Source: Carnegiea gigantea
Taxonomy: Eukaryota > Streptophyta > Magnoliopsida > Caryophyllales > Cactaceae
NCBI GenBank assembly: GCA_029747015.1
Contig: JAKOGI010000002.1
Coordinates: 1,954,001-2,018,000 of the forward strand
Reading direction: 5' to 3'
DNA: 64,000 nt
The position numbers and the translations under genes are program-made. The notes under the pieces are model-generated. The model ran no database searches and was not told the DNA's origin. It worked only from the letters and a program-made list of their open reading frames with translations. Below, piece by piece: positions 1 to 11,346 of this stretch. How positions within the stretch are numbered: the stretch's first letter is position 1; the number at the start of each line of letters is the position of its first letter.

Positions 1-224
1 TTGTTTGGTTTATATGTTTAGTTTTTGTCGTTAATTCATGTTATTTAGCTGTTTAGATTCGTTTTATTTCATTGCCTTTGTTTCGTTCTTCATGTTCATG
101 TTCTTATTTGTTAGTTTAGGTTTTCATTCGTTTTTGATGTTTAGTTGGTAGATTGTGTTGGCTTGGATTGTGATTAGCCTCTGGATGGCTAATTAATCTT
201 GTAATTGGCCTAACCATACCCAAT

Positions 225-332
225 CTATGCCTAGAACCTAGAGTTTTCCTTCACGCCCGCCAAGTGTTCGATGAAATGCCTGAGAGGGATTTCATCCATA
301 TTTTTGAGCGATTGACTTATGCTGAGAGGTGA
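225..332 (+). pseudogene. PPR-repeat protein fragment
   Basis: One short plus-strand frame reads ARQVFDEMPERDFI, the classic junction of a plant pentatricopeptide repeat (organelle RNA-binding proteins). It reaches a stop within about 15 codons and no neighbouring repeat is recognisable, so this is a broken fragment. The rest of 1-700 shows no other recognisable gene. Confidence 0.4.
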
Positions 333-759
333 GGTCAATTGGCTAGTGTGGGAGAGGGAATGGCCGAGTTCGGGACACGAAAGTAGTATCCGAATCGAGC
401 TAGGTCTGGGGTTGCTAGTTTTGTGGTCTAATTCGACTAACCCCACGAAAGTAGGTGGTTACGCGAGTTAGACTAGCTCATGACCCTTGAGAGAGGGCTT
501 GGGTGGTCTTTGATGATGCAACCGACCATCTCTAGTTCGTAGTGTGGTTTGGGTAGGTTAGGACTCATCTTGGTTAGTTAGTTTATCCATTGGTAAAATC
601 ACAACTCCAAGTCGTTTGTTTCTGTGTTTATAACGTAGTTTAGTTCCCCCTTTTCACCCTTCGATCCTGCCTAGCTTGAGACGCTTTAGTTAGCTCTGGT
701 AGTTGAAAACACAATTCCCTGCGGACAACACCCCAAGTACTCAACGATACACCTTGCAC

Positions 760-1810
760 TTGGGGTTTATAAATATTAAAACTTTTTCTGCAACAACTAT
801 CTCACTTCCCCAAAGGCCGAACAAAAAACTCTTCGCAGAACGTCAAGAGTCAGTTAGGAAGGATATTGAACGAGCTTTCGGTGTGTTACAAGCTCGATTT
901 ATCATTGTACGTGACCTTGCTCGTCTTATGGATCAAAAAGAAATTGGTGTTATTATGAGAGCATGTGTGATACTCCATAACATGATTGTCGAGGACGGGC
1001 GGGACAACTACGAGCTTACATTTGACTACGACGTTGTCGAGTGAACTACCCGGAGCCGATTGTTAACCACAATCACCATACATGCTATGAGACATATTTT
1101 CAATGAATGTGCAATGTTAGCAGCTTCGATTAGGGGTGTGCAAAAAAATCCGAAACCGAGAACCGAACCGAAAAAACCGAACCGAAAAACCGGTTAACCG
1201 AACAAATTTTTCAAAAAAGTCGGTTCGGTTAACCGAACCAAATTTTTTTTCCGGTTTTCGGTTCGATTACGGTTCGGATTATTTGAAAACTCGGTTAACC
1301 GGCGGTTAACCGAACCGAAAATAATTTTATTTTTTTGAAAAATAATACATAAAAAATAAAAAAAATTGTTAGAAAGTGCACCTTTTATTATTTATAAATG
1401 GTAACCAAAGTTTAATTTTTATAAAATGAATTTAAACATAAAAGAATGACAAATTTAGGCAAGAAAGCATAAGTTTTTTATTATTTGTAAACGGTTAACC
1501 AGTAACCGAACCGAAAAATCGGTTAACCGAACCGAAAAACCGGTTAACCGAAATTTTCGGTTCGGTTACGGTTCGGGTTTTAGACGAACCGAAATTTTCG
1601 GTTAACCGAAAAACGGTTAACCGAAATTGTCGGTTCGGTTACGGTTTGGAATTTTTTTAAACCGCAAAACCGGTTAACCGATTTTCGGTTAACCGAAATT
1701 CCGATTAACCGGTTTTGCACACCCCTAGCTTCGATACACATGTAGCTCTCCAAGCGGAATTGATTGAGGAAATATGGAAGCGAAATTCGAGTCGGGGGCA
1801 GAGAGGATAG
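760..1810 (+). pseudogene. PIF/Harbinger transposase C-terminal relic
   Basis: The frame to 1044 contains KLFAERQESVRKDIERAFGV and ILHNMIVEDGR, hallmarks of the plant PIF/Harbinger (DDE_Tnp_4 / plant transposon protein) nuclease. After a frameshift near 1042 the frame continues as EPIVNHNHHTCYETYFQ. It resumes beyond a 597-bp insertion as THVALQAELIEEIWKR and stops at 1808-1810. The N-terminal catalytic region is missing, so only the last third of the usual protein remains. The gene is dead: truncated, frameshifted, with an in-frame stop, and broken by a hAT MITE (1131-1727). Confidence 0.8.
1131..1727. mobile_element. Non-autonomous hAT MITE inside the Harbinger relic
   Basis: The element is 597 bp with terminal inverted repeats TAGGGGTGTGCAAAA (left) and the exact complement at the right end. 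The 8-bp target duplication GCTTCGAT is perfect at 1123-1130 and 1728-1735. The interior is a dense array of CCGAACCGAAAA / CGGTTAACCG repeats around an AT-rich core with no ORF. The 8-bp duplication and TIR assign it to the hAT superfamily. It must use a transposase supplied elsewhere. Confidence 0.92.
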
Positions 1811-2290
1811 TTGAATGATCGTCTTATTGTAATTTTTTTAAAATTGTTGAAATATTGTAATTTTTTTTTTTGGTCAAATGTTAACTAATGTATCTTTCTT
1901 TTTATTTATTATCAAACTCCTGTAATTTCTATATTGAAGCATGTGTATTTTTTTAATTGAAACTCTTGTGTTATTTTTTTAAAATTATGACCCTCTAATT
2001 AGTTGTGTTATCAAATTATTATGTACAAATTATTTTTCCCAAAAAATAATAAAGTCAAACAAAACTAAACCAATTAAATATAGTTAGGTGTGGGATCCAT
2101 AGGTATTATTTTATTTAGTGAGGCAAAGTGGTGAGTCTTACAATCAAGAGAGTGAGGATTGTGAGATAAAAAGTTGGAGAGATGGCTGATGTGGGAATAA
2201 TATGCCTCCACTGATGAGTTAAAAAACTGATTCACCATTAGGGGTGCTCTTAAATCGATATCCACTGCCGCCTGAAAGAAGCAGAGCCGG
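1811..2290. other. AT-rich intergenic DNA
   Basis: The stretch is T- and A-tract rich. The small minus-strand frame across 2074-2355 has no family likeness. The motif ATTAGGGGTGCTCTTA near 2238 resembles a MITE end, but no partner end was found. Confidence 0.4.
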
Positions 2291-2510
2291 TCCAATACAT
2301 GAAAATAACCATTTTTTTGATGTAATAACTTTTGAAATTGATTAAATTTAACCAATAGAATTTCAGAAAATAAAGTAGCTTTTAGAATATGTTGAGATCA
2401 TATCTTCATAAACAATCCTTGCCTTTTTTCCTCTTTTTGTGTGCTGATAAAATTGGTGCTATATATTATATTATATGATTGAGATTTGCACAAGTGATGA
2501 ATCCAGATTT
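2291..2510 (-). repeat. Ghost of an OMT 5' flank (lost array unit)
   Basis: This segment matches the distal 5' flank found upstream of OMT1 (6385-6560), OMT2 (about 17960-18090) and OMT4 (about 37060-37220). Shared words include CATGAAAATAAC, TTAAATTTAACCAATA, AAAGTAGCTTT and GATTGAGATTT. No OMT exon lies to its left, so it marks a further tandem unit whose gene was deleted or replaced. Confidence 0.65.
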
Positions 2511-2619
2511 TTTCTTTTAAAAAAAATGTAAAAGGCAGCGCAGTTACAGTTACAAAAGAGTTGGCCTACGTCGTGATTCACGTAGCAGATGGATCGATCT
2601 GATTATCAAAGTGAACATA

Positions 2620-3416
2620 GCTGGAAATGCAATATGCAATGCAAGTATGCAACGACCCCATGTACAATTAATCACACAAAGAAATTATAATAAATCAACA
2701 AATAATCGGAAAGTAAAGTCATTTAACACCCTGTTACATTATCTAAATTTACAACTCCTTCCATGTGTGAAATCTTTCACGATATAAATTACTGTAAAAC
2801 GTTCTCATACAAGACTTACTGAAGTTAAGCCTCAATTGTATTTTGGGGGGGTTGGGAAGGGGAGTATTAACATATGCCGTCATGATTATGCATGCAGGAT
2901 GAAGAACCTTCAAGGTTTAGATCATCTAACTAATGGAATATAGCATCATTAAAAATCAACTCTTCCTCCTGATAAGTACTTACATGGTTCAAGATCACCA
3001 CATTATCTTTGGTCCTGATGAGTGACTAAAGATATGTAGTTGTATAATCATACGAGATTGTAGATATCAGTATGATATGTAGTTGTATAATCATATGAGA
3101 TTGCAGATATCAGTATGGTGATCTAGCTAGAACGTCTGTAGTTCTCTTACCTTCAAGCCTAGTTTGAAAAGTGGTCTCAAGAAAAAAAAAAAAAGAAAAG
3201 GAAAAAGGCTCCAAATGTTACACACAACACACATCCATACAAGAACTTTCACACTCAAATGCGTACTACAATTTTTATTCAAGAAACCAAATATATAGAG
3301 GAAGAACATAAGACATTAAGATAAAGCAACACATTATGTAACTTGTCTTAAGAGAAATTTCTCAATTGTAATCAAGACTGTTGTAGATAACACATATTGA
3401 AGGAATTCATATGTAT
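2620..3416 (-). repeat. OMT1 3' flank, duplicated at OMT2
   Basis: The stretch from AGCTGGAAATGCAATATGCA onward is repeated with small changes at 9237-9959 beyond OMT2, including TAATCGGAAAG, the G-rich tract near 2847 and CATATGCCGTCATGA. It defines OMT1 and OMT2 as sister units. It probably holds the OMT1 3' UTR and polyadenylation signals; no gene is seen. Confidence 0.7.
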
Positions 3417-4852
3417 TCATGGATAAACTTCAATGACGGACTGAACAGCTTGAATAGGCTTAACATTAATGTGGTTAAAGCCAGCTTTGTCGACTATATG
3501 ACTCCATTCCTTCAAAGTCCTCTCCTTACCATTGGTTGTATGAGCCATCATCACCATGTCAAGCATCAATCTTGCATCTTCTAGCTTATCTTCAGTCTCC
3601 TCTTCAATCACAGCTTCCACAATGATCACCTTTCCTGCTTTTTCCTTGATTATGGCTTCCTTGCACTTGTTTAGTATCTGAATGCACTCCTCATCATCCC
3701 AGTCATGCAAAACCCACTACATCATGCATGCACGTGAAGGACTTAAATTAACCCAAGAGTGAAATATTCATTAGCGACTTTATGGCACTAACAATATTGC
3801 AAATATCCAAATCCAAATCCATGCTCCACATTCCCCTCTAAGTAACATATATAGTGGACTCTCAATTAACCTAGTTTTTTGTGTTTTTTTTTAAAAAAAA
3901 AACCATACATGACACATATATAGGTGTTTTAATTTACTATAATCCAATCTAATCCAAGCCAAGAAAATTACCATGAAGTGACTCTCTTAACTATGTGGGA
4001 AAAAAAGCGTTTTGGCCATAAACCTAACAAAATAGTATAGTAGTATGTACTTCGATTGTGCATAATAATTAAATCCACCTTAAGAAACACAACGTCAGCC
4101 TTAGGAATGTTGTCAAACATGTCTCCTCCAACGTGCTCGATCCTATCAGAGATGGGAATAGATGGATTTGACACAACATGAGGAAGATCATAGTTGATCC
4201 CTCTAATCCAAGGAAAGGCCTTGACAAGCATAGACAAAGTGGTTCCATCTCCTCCCCCGACATCCACCACAGTACTAACCCCATCAAACAGACTAGGGCA
4301 TCCCTTGATTATTAGGGGCACTGTGACCCTGGAATCACAAGCCATTGCATCATTGATAAGCTTGCTGTGAGAAGGATGATTAGCTGCATAACTCCACACA
4401 TCCTCCCCATGGGCAAGATGAAATGGAGCATTATTGCCTATTCCACCTCTAACGCAGTTGCTTAAGCTCAGCCAAGGGGCCAGCATTACCAGGCTGCTCT
4501 CTAATAATATGAAGGAATTCATCCGTGTCAATTGGCGAGAAAGGGGTGTTTGTGTGTAAGATAAGGTGCCTTGGGTGGTCTTAGTTTGTTTGAATATTTT
4601 CCGGTGAGACAAGAACCTCATGATGCGACAGAGGTAAGGTTGTGGACATCCGAGGGAAGATGAGAGTTCTGAGATCGTCATGGACCCTCCATTTCTCTCT
4701 AAAACCTCGGCTATCCCAAGCTCAATGGCACATTTGACCACAGCCATTTCTGTGAACCCAAACACATACTTCCAAATGTTTACTGCTGCTTGTGCGTCCT
4801 CCTCTTCATTATACTCTCCATTTATTGCCTCTTTCAATATTGTTTGGTCCAT
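3417..4852 (-). CDS. Class II O-methyltransferase OMT1 (intact, 2 exons)
   Basis: Predicted SAM-dependent O-methyltransferase of the plant COMT/ASMT-type class II family, methylating a hydroxyl on a small phenolic or alkaloid substrate in the cytosol. Exon 1 is 4079-4852 (258 codons) and exon 2 is 3417-3716. The 362-bp intron (3717-4078) is phase 0 with GT and AG ends. The 357-residue product matches family length. An N-terminal dimerisation helix region is followed by the SAM loop VVDVGGGDG (195-203), NYDLPHV, HVGGDMF, and catalytic His262 in [10 protein letters not shown]. Glu292 and Glu323 sit at the usual general-base partner sites. The start at 4852 is chosen because all four copies share it ([12 protein letters not shown]). 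No disabling change is seen. The substrate cannot be read from sequence; alternatives are 6OMT-like alkaloid, flavonoid or resveratrol methylation. Confidence 0.93.
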
Positions 4853-4981
4853 TCTAGTATTGAATTTCTCTTTTTTTTTTTTTTTGGAGGGGAGTGGAAG
4901 GTGTTTCAATAAGCTACTCTATTGAGCTGAACGTTTATAGCAATTTGAAGAAGGTTGAGGGCAATGCATAATGGTGAAAAG

Positions 4982-4988
4982 TTTTATA
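4982..4988 (-). promoter_or_regulatory. Probable TATA box of OMT1
   Basis: On the minus strand TATAAAA lies about 130 bp upstream of the OMT1 start codon, implying a leader of roughly 100 nt. A second, weaker TATAAACG lies nearer the gene (about 4933-4940). OMT2 keeps both motifs; OMT4 keeps only a fused one. Confidence 0.5.
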
Positions 4989-5199
4989 ACTATATGAGGT
5001 TAGGTAATGGATGATTCTTTTTTTAAAAAATTAAAAAGAATAATGTTACACGCATGGCCCCCATCCATGGGTTCACATTGGAAGGGATAATTAGCCAAGG
5101 GAAGGGAGAGGGGATATTTTTCCCCCAATTATTAGTTGGGGATTGGGACAAAAAAGGAAAAAAAAAGCAAAGGCATCCAATTTTCCACATAAGGAAGGT

Positions 5200-5412
5200 A
5201 GTTAATACTCCACAAGTCCTCTCCCACCCGGGTTCAAACCTGAGGAGCACAATTCTGCCTTTGTGCAATTGTGTGTGGGAGGTTTGTAGGCTTGGGCTTT
5301 AGTCTGGACTTTGACATTTCCTTTTTCCTGAACCATTTACGTCCACAGGGTACCCCTAAAATAGGGACCAGTGGACTGGGTCTGCTTACCCCTGTAAAAA
5401 AAAAATATATGA
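5200..5412 (+). mobile_element. tRNA-derived SINE with 11-bp target duplication
   Basis: The 213-bp insert is flanked by perfect direct repeats ATAAGGAAGGT (5189-5199 and 5413-5423). It has a Pol III B-box-like motif GGGTTCAAACC near 5230 and ends in an A-rich tail (about 5395-5412). The corresponding sites in the OMT2 flank (near 16190) and OMT4 flank (near 36850) lack it, confirming an insertion. Box A is not clear, so the head may be 5'-truncated. Confidence 0.8.
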
Positions 5413-5578
5413 ATAAGGAAGGTTGTCCCCCTGAGAGGTTCGTCCCGGACATTATTAGTGAACAAGTAACAAGGACATCACTAGAGTATAAGCTCATGAT
5501 AAATAATGTAGGAGTTAGTATTTAATAGAATACAAGTACCCACTACTGTGTAGAGGGATTTGTGCATATATTATAAAT

Positions 5579-5781
5579 TAGGAGTGAGCGATTTCGGATA
5601 TCCACTCAAAATTAGAAATCGGACCTAGAACTGGTCAAACACGTTCCTTTTTTTTTGAAACTGGAATCAGAACCACAGGTTCTAGTTGCACAATTTTAGG
5701 CTACAGGTTTCAGGTTTCATTTCAAGTACCCACATCAACTATATACTTTTTCAATTTTCTTTATTTGGTATTTATTTACTG

Positions 5782-5842
<61 letters not shown>

Positions 5843-6344
5843 AGATAGCACAAAGAGAATCATTTCAAGGCCTACAAACTATAAAATATCAGTTTGTAGC
5901 TAATGTCTACTAATTAAAGGTAACAAATTACATTCATTGTAGATGCGATGCAAGTTTCCTTGATCCATTTACTAGGGAAGAGCAACAACAATTAATCGAA
6001 ATAGCAAATTATAAATTTTGATGTAAAAGCACGCAGAACAAACATAAATTTCAATGGTAGGAAAAATGTCTTCAGGCCTTTGACTAGGGCTTTATGGAAG
6101 CTTAGGTTAGGACATTTGTTTATTGTATAAAAAAACCCATAGAAGCATTGTGTCCATACCATAGGCTAAACATTTTTATTTTTTGTCATAATAGGCTCTT
6201 GGTTCGGATTTTTGTTTTAGAAACCAAAACCAGAACCTATCACACAGTAACCAGAACCGTTTGATCAACTTCGGTTCTGAAACCAGACCTATCTAACTGG
6301 TTCAAGTCTGATTCCAGGATAATTGTCAAACATGCTCACTGCCA
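5579..6344. mobile_element. hAT-like non-coding element, copy in the OMT1 flank
   Basis: The element begins TAGGAGTGAGCG and ends GCTCACTGCC, a degenerate TAGGGGTGGGC-type inverted end. The interior carries repeated 'GAAACTGGAATCAGAACC'-type blocks and no ORF. The OMT4 flank at about 37020 runs straight through the site, and a copy occupies the same site at OMT2. The 8-bp flanks are AT-rich and only partly match, so the superfamily call is moderate. Confidence 0.6.
5784..5839. repeat. (TA)n microsatellite
   Basis: An uninterrupted TA dinucleotide run lies inside the hAT-like element. The OMT2 copy of the element has a MITE-like insert (16554-17371) at the equivalent place. Confidence 0.9.
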
Positions 6345-7037
6345 ATATTAATGATTCTTAATAATACACCATTCAAGTAACACATACTCACATGAAAATA
6401 ACGATTTGTATATGTTCAAAAACTTTTGAATTAATTAAATTTAACCAATACACTATTAAAACGTATCTAAAGTAGCTTTAAGCCCATAAAATATCAATAC
6501 AAATAACTCTCTCTGTGCAGACGGCCCCAAATTAATACGATTGAGATTTTCACAAGACTAAGTTCACTAAATCGGTAATATGATTTGAGGGTTGGACAAG
6601 ACATAGTTGATTATCCTGTGGAATATGACGAAAAAGGCATTCTCAGCAGATTTGCCCAGTCCCCTGATTTATGGTCGATGGATATGATTATCAACAGTCT
6701 TTTCTTTTTTAATTGTTGGGGGTGACCGTCAGCAATTTCCTATGTGCTTTCAAGAGTATATACTCTCATTAATTATACATATATATTTTTTACACGTGTA
6801 TTTATCATATATTATTTTTTAATATATATTTACTGATATGACTGTTCAGAATATGTGCTCCCATAAATATAATATACATATTAGTGACGGCCGCTAGGAT
6901 AGAAATATGACAGTCAATGCTAGCACAGCTGGAATTGCAGTAGCGTCCCACGAGCAAGAAGCAGATAGAAATAAATGACAAATTAATTTTTTGGGACACT
7001 TGCAAGTTGCAACCGCCATTTGTCTATGAAGACTCAG
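6345..7037. repeat. Distal 5' flank of OMT1
   Basis: The stretch is shared with OMT2 (17916-18370) and OMT4 (about 37020-37420): CACATGAAAATAACGATTT, GTAGCTTTA, TTGAGGGTTGGACAAGACAT, CACAGCTGGAA and CCCACGAGCAAGAAGCAGA. No gene is seen. Confidence 0.65.
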
Positions 7038-7765
7038 ATCGCCCTAAAGGGGGGTGAATAAGGTGATCATATAAAACTTTAATTCAAATTCGAAAGCAAA
7101 AATTAAGTGCAGAAGTTAAATAAACAAGATACGCAACGATATTTTAACGAGGTTGTGCCTCAATCAGGCTTAGGTCACCGCCTATAGTTATCCAACTGTA
7201 GGATTCAACTCTCTACTTTTTTTATTAAGATGAACTCTCACAATCTCTCAGAGCTACCTCACTCTAGAGATCCCAAATACTTTAAATCAACCTCTTGATT
7301 AAAGTATGGGGGGAGTTGTGATTTCACACCAAATCCTAAATTCACTCCTTAATAATGATTTGCTCAAAAAAACACCCAACAACTTTTTTATCACAAATAA
7401 TGCTCAGTAAGATAGCTCAAGGAATGTTCACAATGCTGTTTTTCACACTTGCTTGCCTTTTCTCTTTCTCCTTGATTTGATCATCTATTTATAAGCATTT
7501 CTGGACGTGCACCAAGAAGGAAATTCTGATCAGATTATCCTGAAGCTGATTTTCAGTGCCCTGACTTTCGGTTGATAGCTTCTGATTGGATTTTCTTGCC
7601 CTCTTTCCCACAATCTTGATTGGTATTATTTTGCTCCTTGCCTTCTTAAAATATTTGCAGAAATTCTTTCTCTGTGCTTTCTCACAATATTCATCAATCA
7701 ATAAAAGATGTTTGCCTAATTTCAAAATATTCTTCAATCAATAAAAGATGTTTGCCTAACTTGAT
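7038..7765 (-). mobile_element. Copia-type LTR relic, antisense
   Basis: Read on the minus strand, the block ends in TGATCACCTTATTCACCCCC and contains AAGCCTGATTGAGGCACAACC. Both match the 3' part of the Copia LTRs at 22471 and 26441, which have TGATCATCACCCTATTCACC and AAGCCTGATGAGGCCCAACC. No internal region or second LTR is visible nearby, so it is a solo or truncated LTR. A 42-bp direct repeat lies at its edge (about 7691-7760). Confidence 0.65.
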
Positions 7766-9236
7766 TTAACGTGTATTTCCTTTATGGCAGGTATCAAGAA
7801 TCATGGCAAATATATTGCTCAAGACTTTTTAAGGAGCTAGGCAAATTCCTTAATTAGCTTTTAAGCAATCAGTCAATTTAATCAACTAAGATCATACACA
7901 CATATCCTTTCCTTGTTCAATTCCCACGTTTTTCTTGCTATAGGTGAGTGCTTTATACTTGCATCCAATATTCAAATCCCTTGTTTTTATAGCTAAGCCT
8001 CTAATTAATTTTGTGTTTGATCAAAACCTTCTCAATCACTAAGAGAGTCAACAATCTATCTACATTTATGGAATTGATTTTGAAAACAAAGAGCTACGAA
8101 TCAAACAATAAGTTTCTTAATAATTTTCTGACAATTAGGCCAACAATTCATGATTTTCATGAATAAATTTCAATCACAAAATTGTCATAGTCACCGGCAT
8201 TAAATTTCCTCGGAATAGCCGAATAAGAATTATAATTAAGCAATCTCAACTTCAAAAAGCACAATTATATTAATTACTAATTCGTACCCCCCCCCCCAAA
8301 AAAAAATTGTCTTACTTTCACGAATTTCCGTCGAAAAACTTACAACAACGAGAGGTCTGACGAGGAAGAAACAGAAGATCCGATGCCGGGGGAGACATCT
8401 CGGACTCTGGGGATACCTTGCTTGTTGTTACCAATAACTCACGGTAATATACAAAAGTAAAATTAGAATTAATCAATTAAACCAGAGGGCGAAGTTCTTG
8501 AGGCCTGGAAGGGCGCACCTAATTACAACACCAATAGTAGCAGTTTTGCATAATTGCCACAAAAAGCCTATGTTTTAATATTAGAAATTATTGTGGCAAG
8601 TATAGATAATTGTACTATCTTATGCGTCTATAATATTCTTTTATTTGATTTCCTTCTAATTAGTCTTAAACTTAATTAATATTAGTGTTGGACGATGGAC
8701 CAAGTTATGTTCGTATTAGGATCGACCCACTAACAAATCATATCTGATTAGGTAACGGTAGGTTAATTAACAAAATATCGAATTCTTAAATGGGTTATAA
8801 ACGGGTCGAACTGCTCTGACCCGTTAACATGCTTTAGATGGGTTGGCCCATCAATGACCGGACCAATTATTAATATTTTAATATATGGACCAACCCACCC
8901 AAACATGAATCATTGTCCACCGGTATATGACGTTCATATTTCATATTGAAAAGTTTGAATATTTTCAATATTCTTTTAAGAAATTATAATTACAATGTTT
9001 GTTCTTTAAATATAGATAATTTCAAGTGTAAATATGCTGAGATTTTTTTCGACAAAAAGATAAATAACTCACTAAAAAGGCGCTTCAAATCTGTTGGGTT
9101 GACTTAAAATCCGTAAAACCGAATTATGCCCACTTGTATTTTATCCGAACTCGAAATACACCCGACCTGTATTTTATCCGAACCGAAGTACACCCGACCC
9201 GTATTTAACCCACCCGCCCAAACTGACAGGTCTAGC
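7766..9236. other. AT-rich intergenic DNA with a repeat block
   Basis: No gene is seen. At 8287-8306 there is a C11A9 homopolymer junction. The part 8690-9236 looks like a dispersed element: it has GACCCGTTAACATG and GGGTTGGCCCATC blocks and ends CCAAACTGACAGGTCTA, a common plant repeat end, but no target duplication was identified. Confidence 0.4.
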
Positions 9237-9959
9237 TGGAAATGCAATATGCAATGCAATGACCCCACATAAAATTAATCAGACAAAGAAATTAGAATAA
9301 ATCAACAATAATCGGAAAGGAAAGGCACTTAACACCTTGTTACATTATCCAAATTCGCAAATCCTACAATGAGAATGACTGTGTAAAACGTTTCACGATA
9401 TAAGTTATTAGAAGACGTTCTCACACAAGACTTACTAAATTCATCCACAATTTTTTTTTGGTGGGGTTCGGGGGAGGGGAGTATTAACATATGCCGTCAT
9501 GAGTATGCATGTAGGATGAAGAACCTTCAAGATTTAGATCATCTAATTAATGGAATCCATCATTAAAAATCAACTCTTCCCTCCTGAGAAGTAATTATAT
9601 GGTTCAAGACCACCGCGTTATCTTTGGTCCTGAGTGACTAAAGATAGTTGTATAATCATAGATTGTAGATAATTAATATGATCATCTAGCTAGAACGTCT
9701 CTAGTTCTCATACCTTCAAGCCTTGTTTGGGAAGTGATCTAAAGAGGGGGGGGGGAAGGCTCCAAATGTTACACACAACACACATCCGCACAAGAATTTT
9801 CACACTCAAATACGTACTATAGTTTTTATTTAAGAAGCCAAATATATAGAGGAAGAATATAAGATAAAGCAACACATTATGTAACCTGTCTTGAGAGAAA
9901 TTTCTCAATTGTAATCAAGACTATTATGGATAACACATATTCAAAGAATTTGTATGTAT
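9237..9959 (-). repeat. OMT2 3' flank, duplicate of the OMT1 3' flank
   Basis: The segment aligns along its length with 2620-3416 with small indels and carries the same ATATGCCGTCATGA landmark. It supports a common OMT1/OMT2 duplication unit. Confidence 0.7.
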
Positions 9960-11346
9960 TCATGGATAAGCTTTAATGACAGACTGAATAGCTTGAATAG
10001 GCTTAACATTAAGGTGGTTAAAGCCGGCTTTGTGGAGTATATGACTCCATTCCTTGAATGTCCTCTCCTTACCGTTGGTTGTATGAGCCATAATCACCAT
10101 ATCAAGCATCAATCTTGCATCTTCTAGCTTATCTTCCGTCTCCCCTTCAATCACAGCTTCCACAATGATCACCTTTCCTGCTTTTTCCTTGGCCATGGCT
10201 TCCTTGCACTTGTTTACTATCTGAATGCACTCTTCATCATCCCAGTCATGCAAAACCCACTACATGTATGCATGCACGTAAAGGACTTAAATTAATCCAA
10301 GAGTGAAATATTAATTAGAGACTTTGAGGCACTAACAATATCCAAATCCAAATCCACACCCCATAATCCCACCTAATTAGAATAGGGGATCAGATATATA
10401 GTCCTCTCACCCCCTTGACAACAGGAAGTAAGGCCTCAGTGGATGCTGGATTCACCTAACTTTTTTTTTAATTAAAAAAACATCATACATGGCTTATATG
10501 TAGGTGTTTTAATTTATTGTGTTGCGTAAAATACTGCAAAATAAAGTACGGGCAAGGAATATCCAATAATAGTAAAGTAGCATGTACTTTGATTGTGCAT
10601 AGTAATTAAATCCACCTTAAGAAACACAACGTCAGCTTTGGGGATGCTATCAAACATGTCTCCTCCAACAGCTGGGAATAGATGAATTTGACACAACATG
10701 GGGAAAATCATACTTGATCCCTCAAATCCAAGGAAAGGCCTTGACAAGCATAGACAAAGTGGTTCCATCTCCTCCCCCAACATCCACCGCAGTACTAACC
10801 CCGTCAAATACACTAGGGCATCCCTTGATTATTAGGGGCACTGCGACCCTAGAATCACAAGCCATTGCATCGTTGATGAGCTTGCTGTGAGAAGGATGAT
10901 CAGCTGCATAGCTCCACAAATCCTCTCCATAGGCAACTTGAAATGGAGCATCATTTCCTATTCCACCTCTGACACGGTTGCTTAAGCTAAGCCAAGGCGC
11001 CAGCATTACCGGGCTGCTCTCTAATAATATGAGGGGAGTCATCCTCTTCAATTGGCGAGAAAGGGGTGTTTGTGTGTAAGATAAGGTGCCTTGGCTGGTC
11101 TTAGTTTGTTTGAATATTTTCCGGTGAGCCAAGAACTTCATGATGCGATAGAGGTAAGGTTGCGGACATCCGAGGGAAGATGAGAGTTCTGAGATTGTCA
11201 TGGACCCTCCATTTCTCTCTAAAACCTCGGCTATGCCAAGCTCAATGGCACATTTGACCATAGCCATTTCTGTGAACCCAAACACATACTTCCAAATGTT
11301 TACTGCTGCTTGTGCTTCCTCCTCTTCATTATACTCTCCATTTATT

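Noticed and set aside
1131..1727. CRISPR-like array, suggested by the regular CCGAACCGAA repeats
   Set aside because: Repeats are irregular, lack unique spacers, and lie between hAT inverted ends in a plant genome.
2074..2355. 93-codon minus frame
   Set aside because: It overlaps the ghost OMT flank at one end and has no family likeness.
5023..5525. Overlapping frames upstream of OMT1 on both strands
   Set aside because: They run through the duplicated OMT flank and the SINE, and the paralogous flanks do not keep them open.
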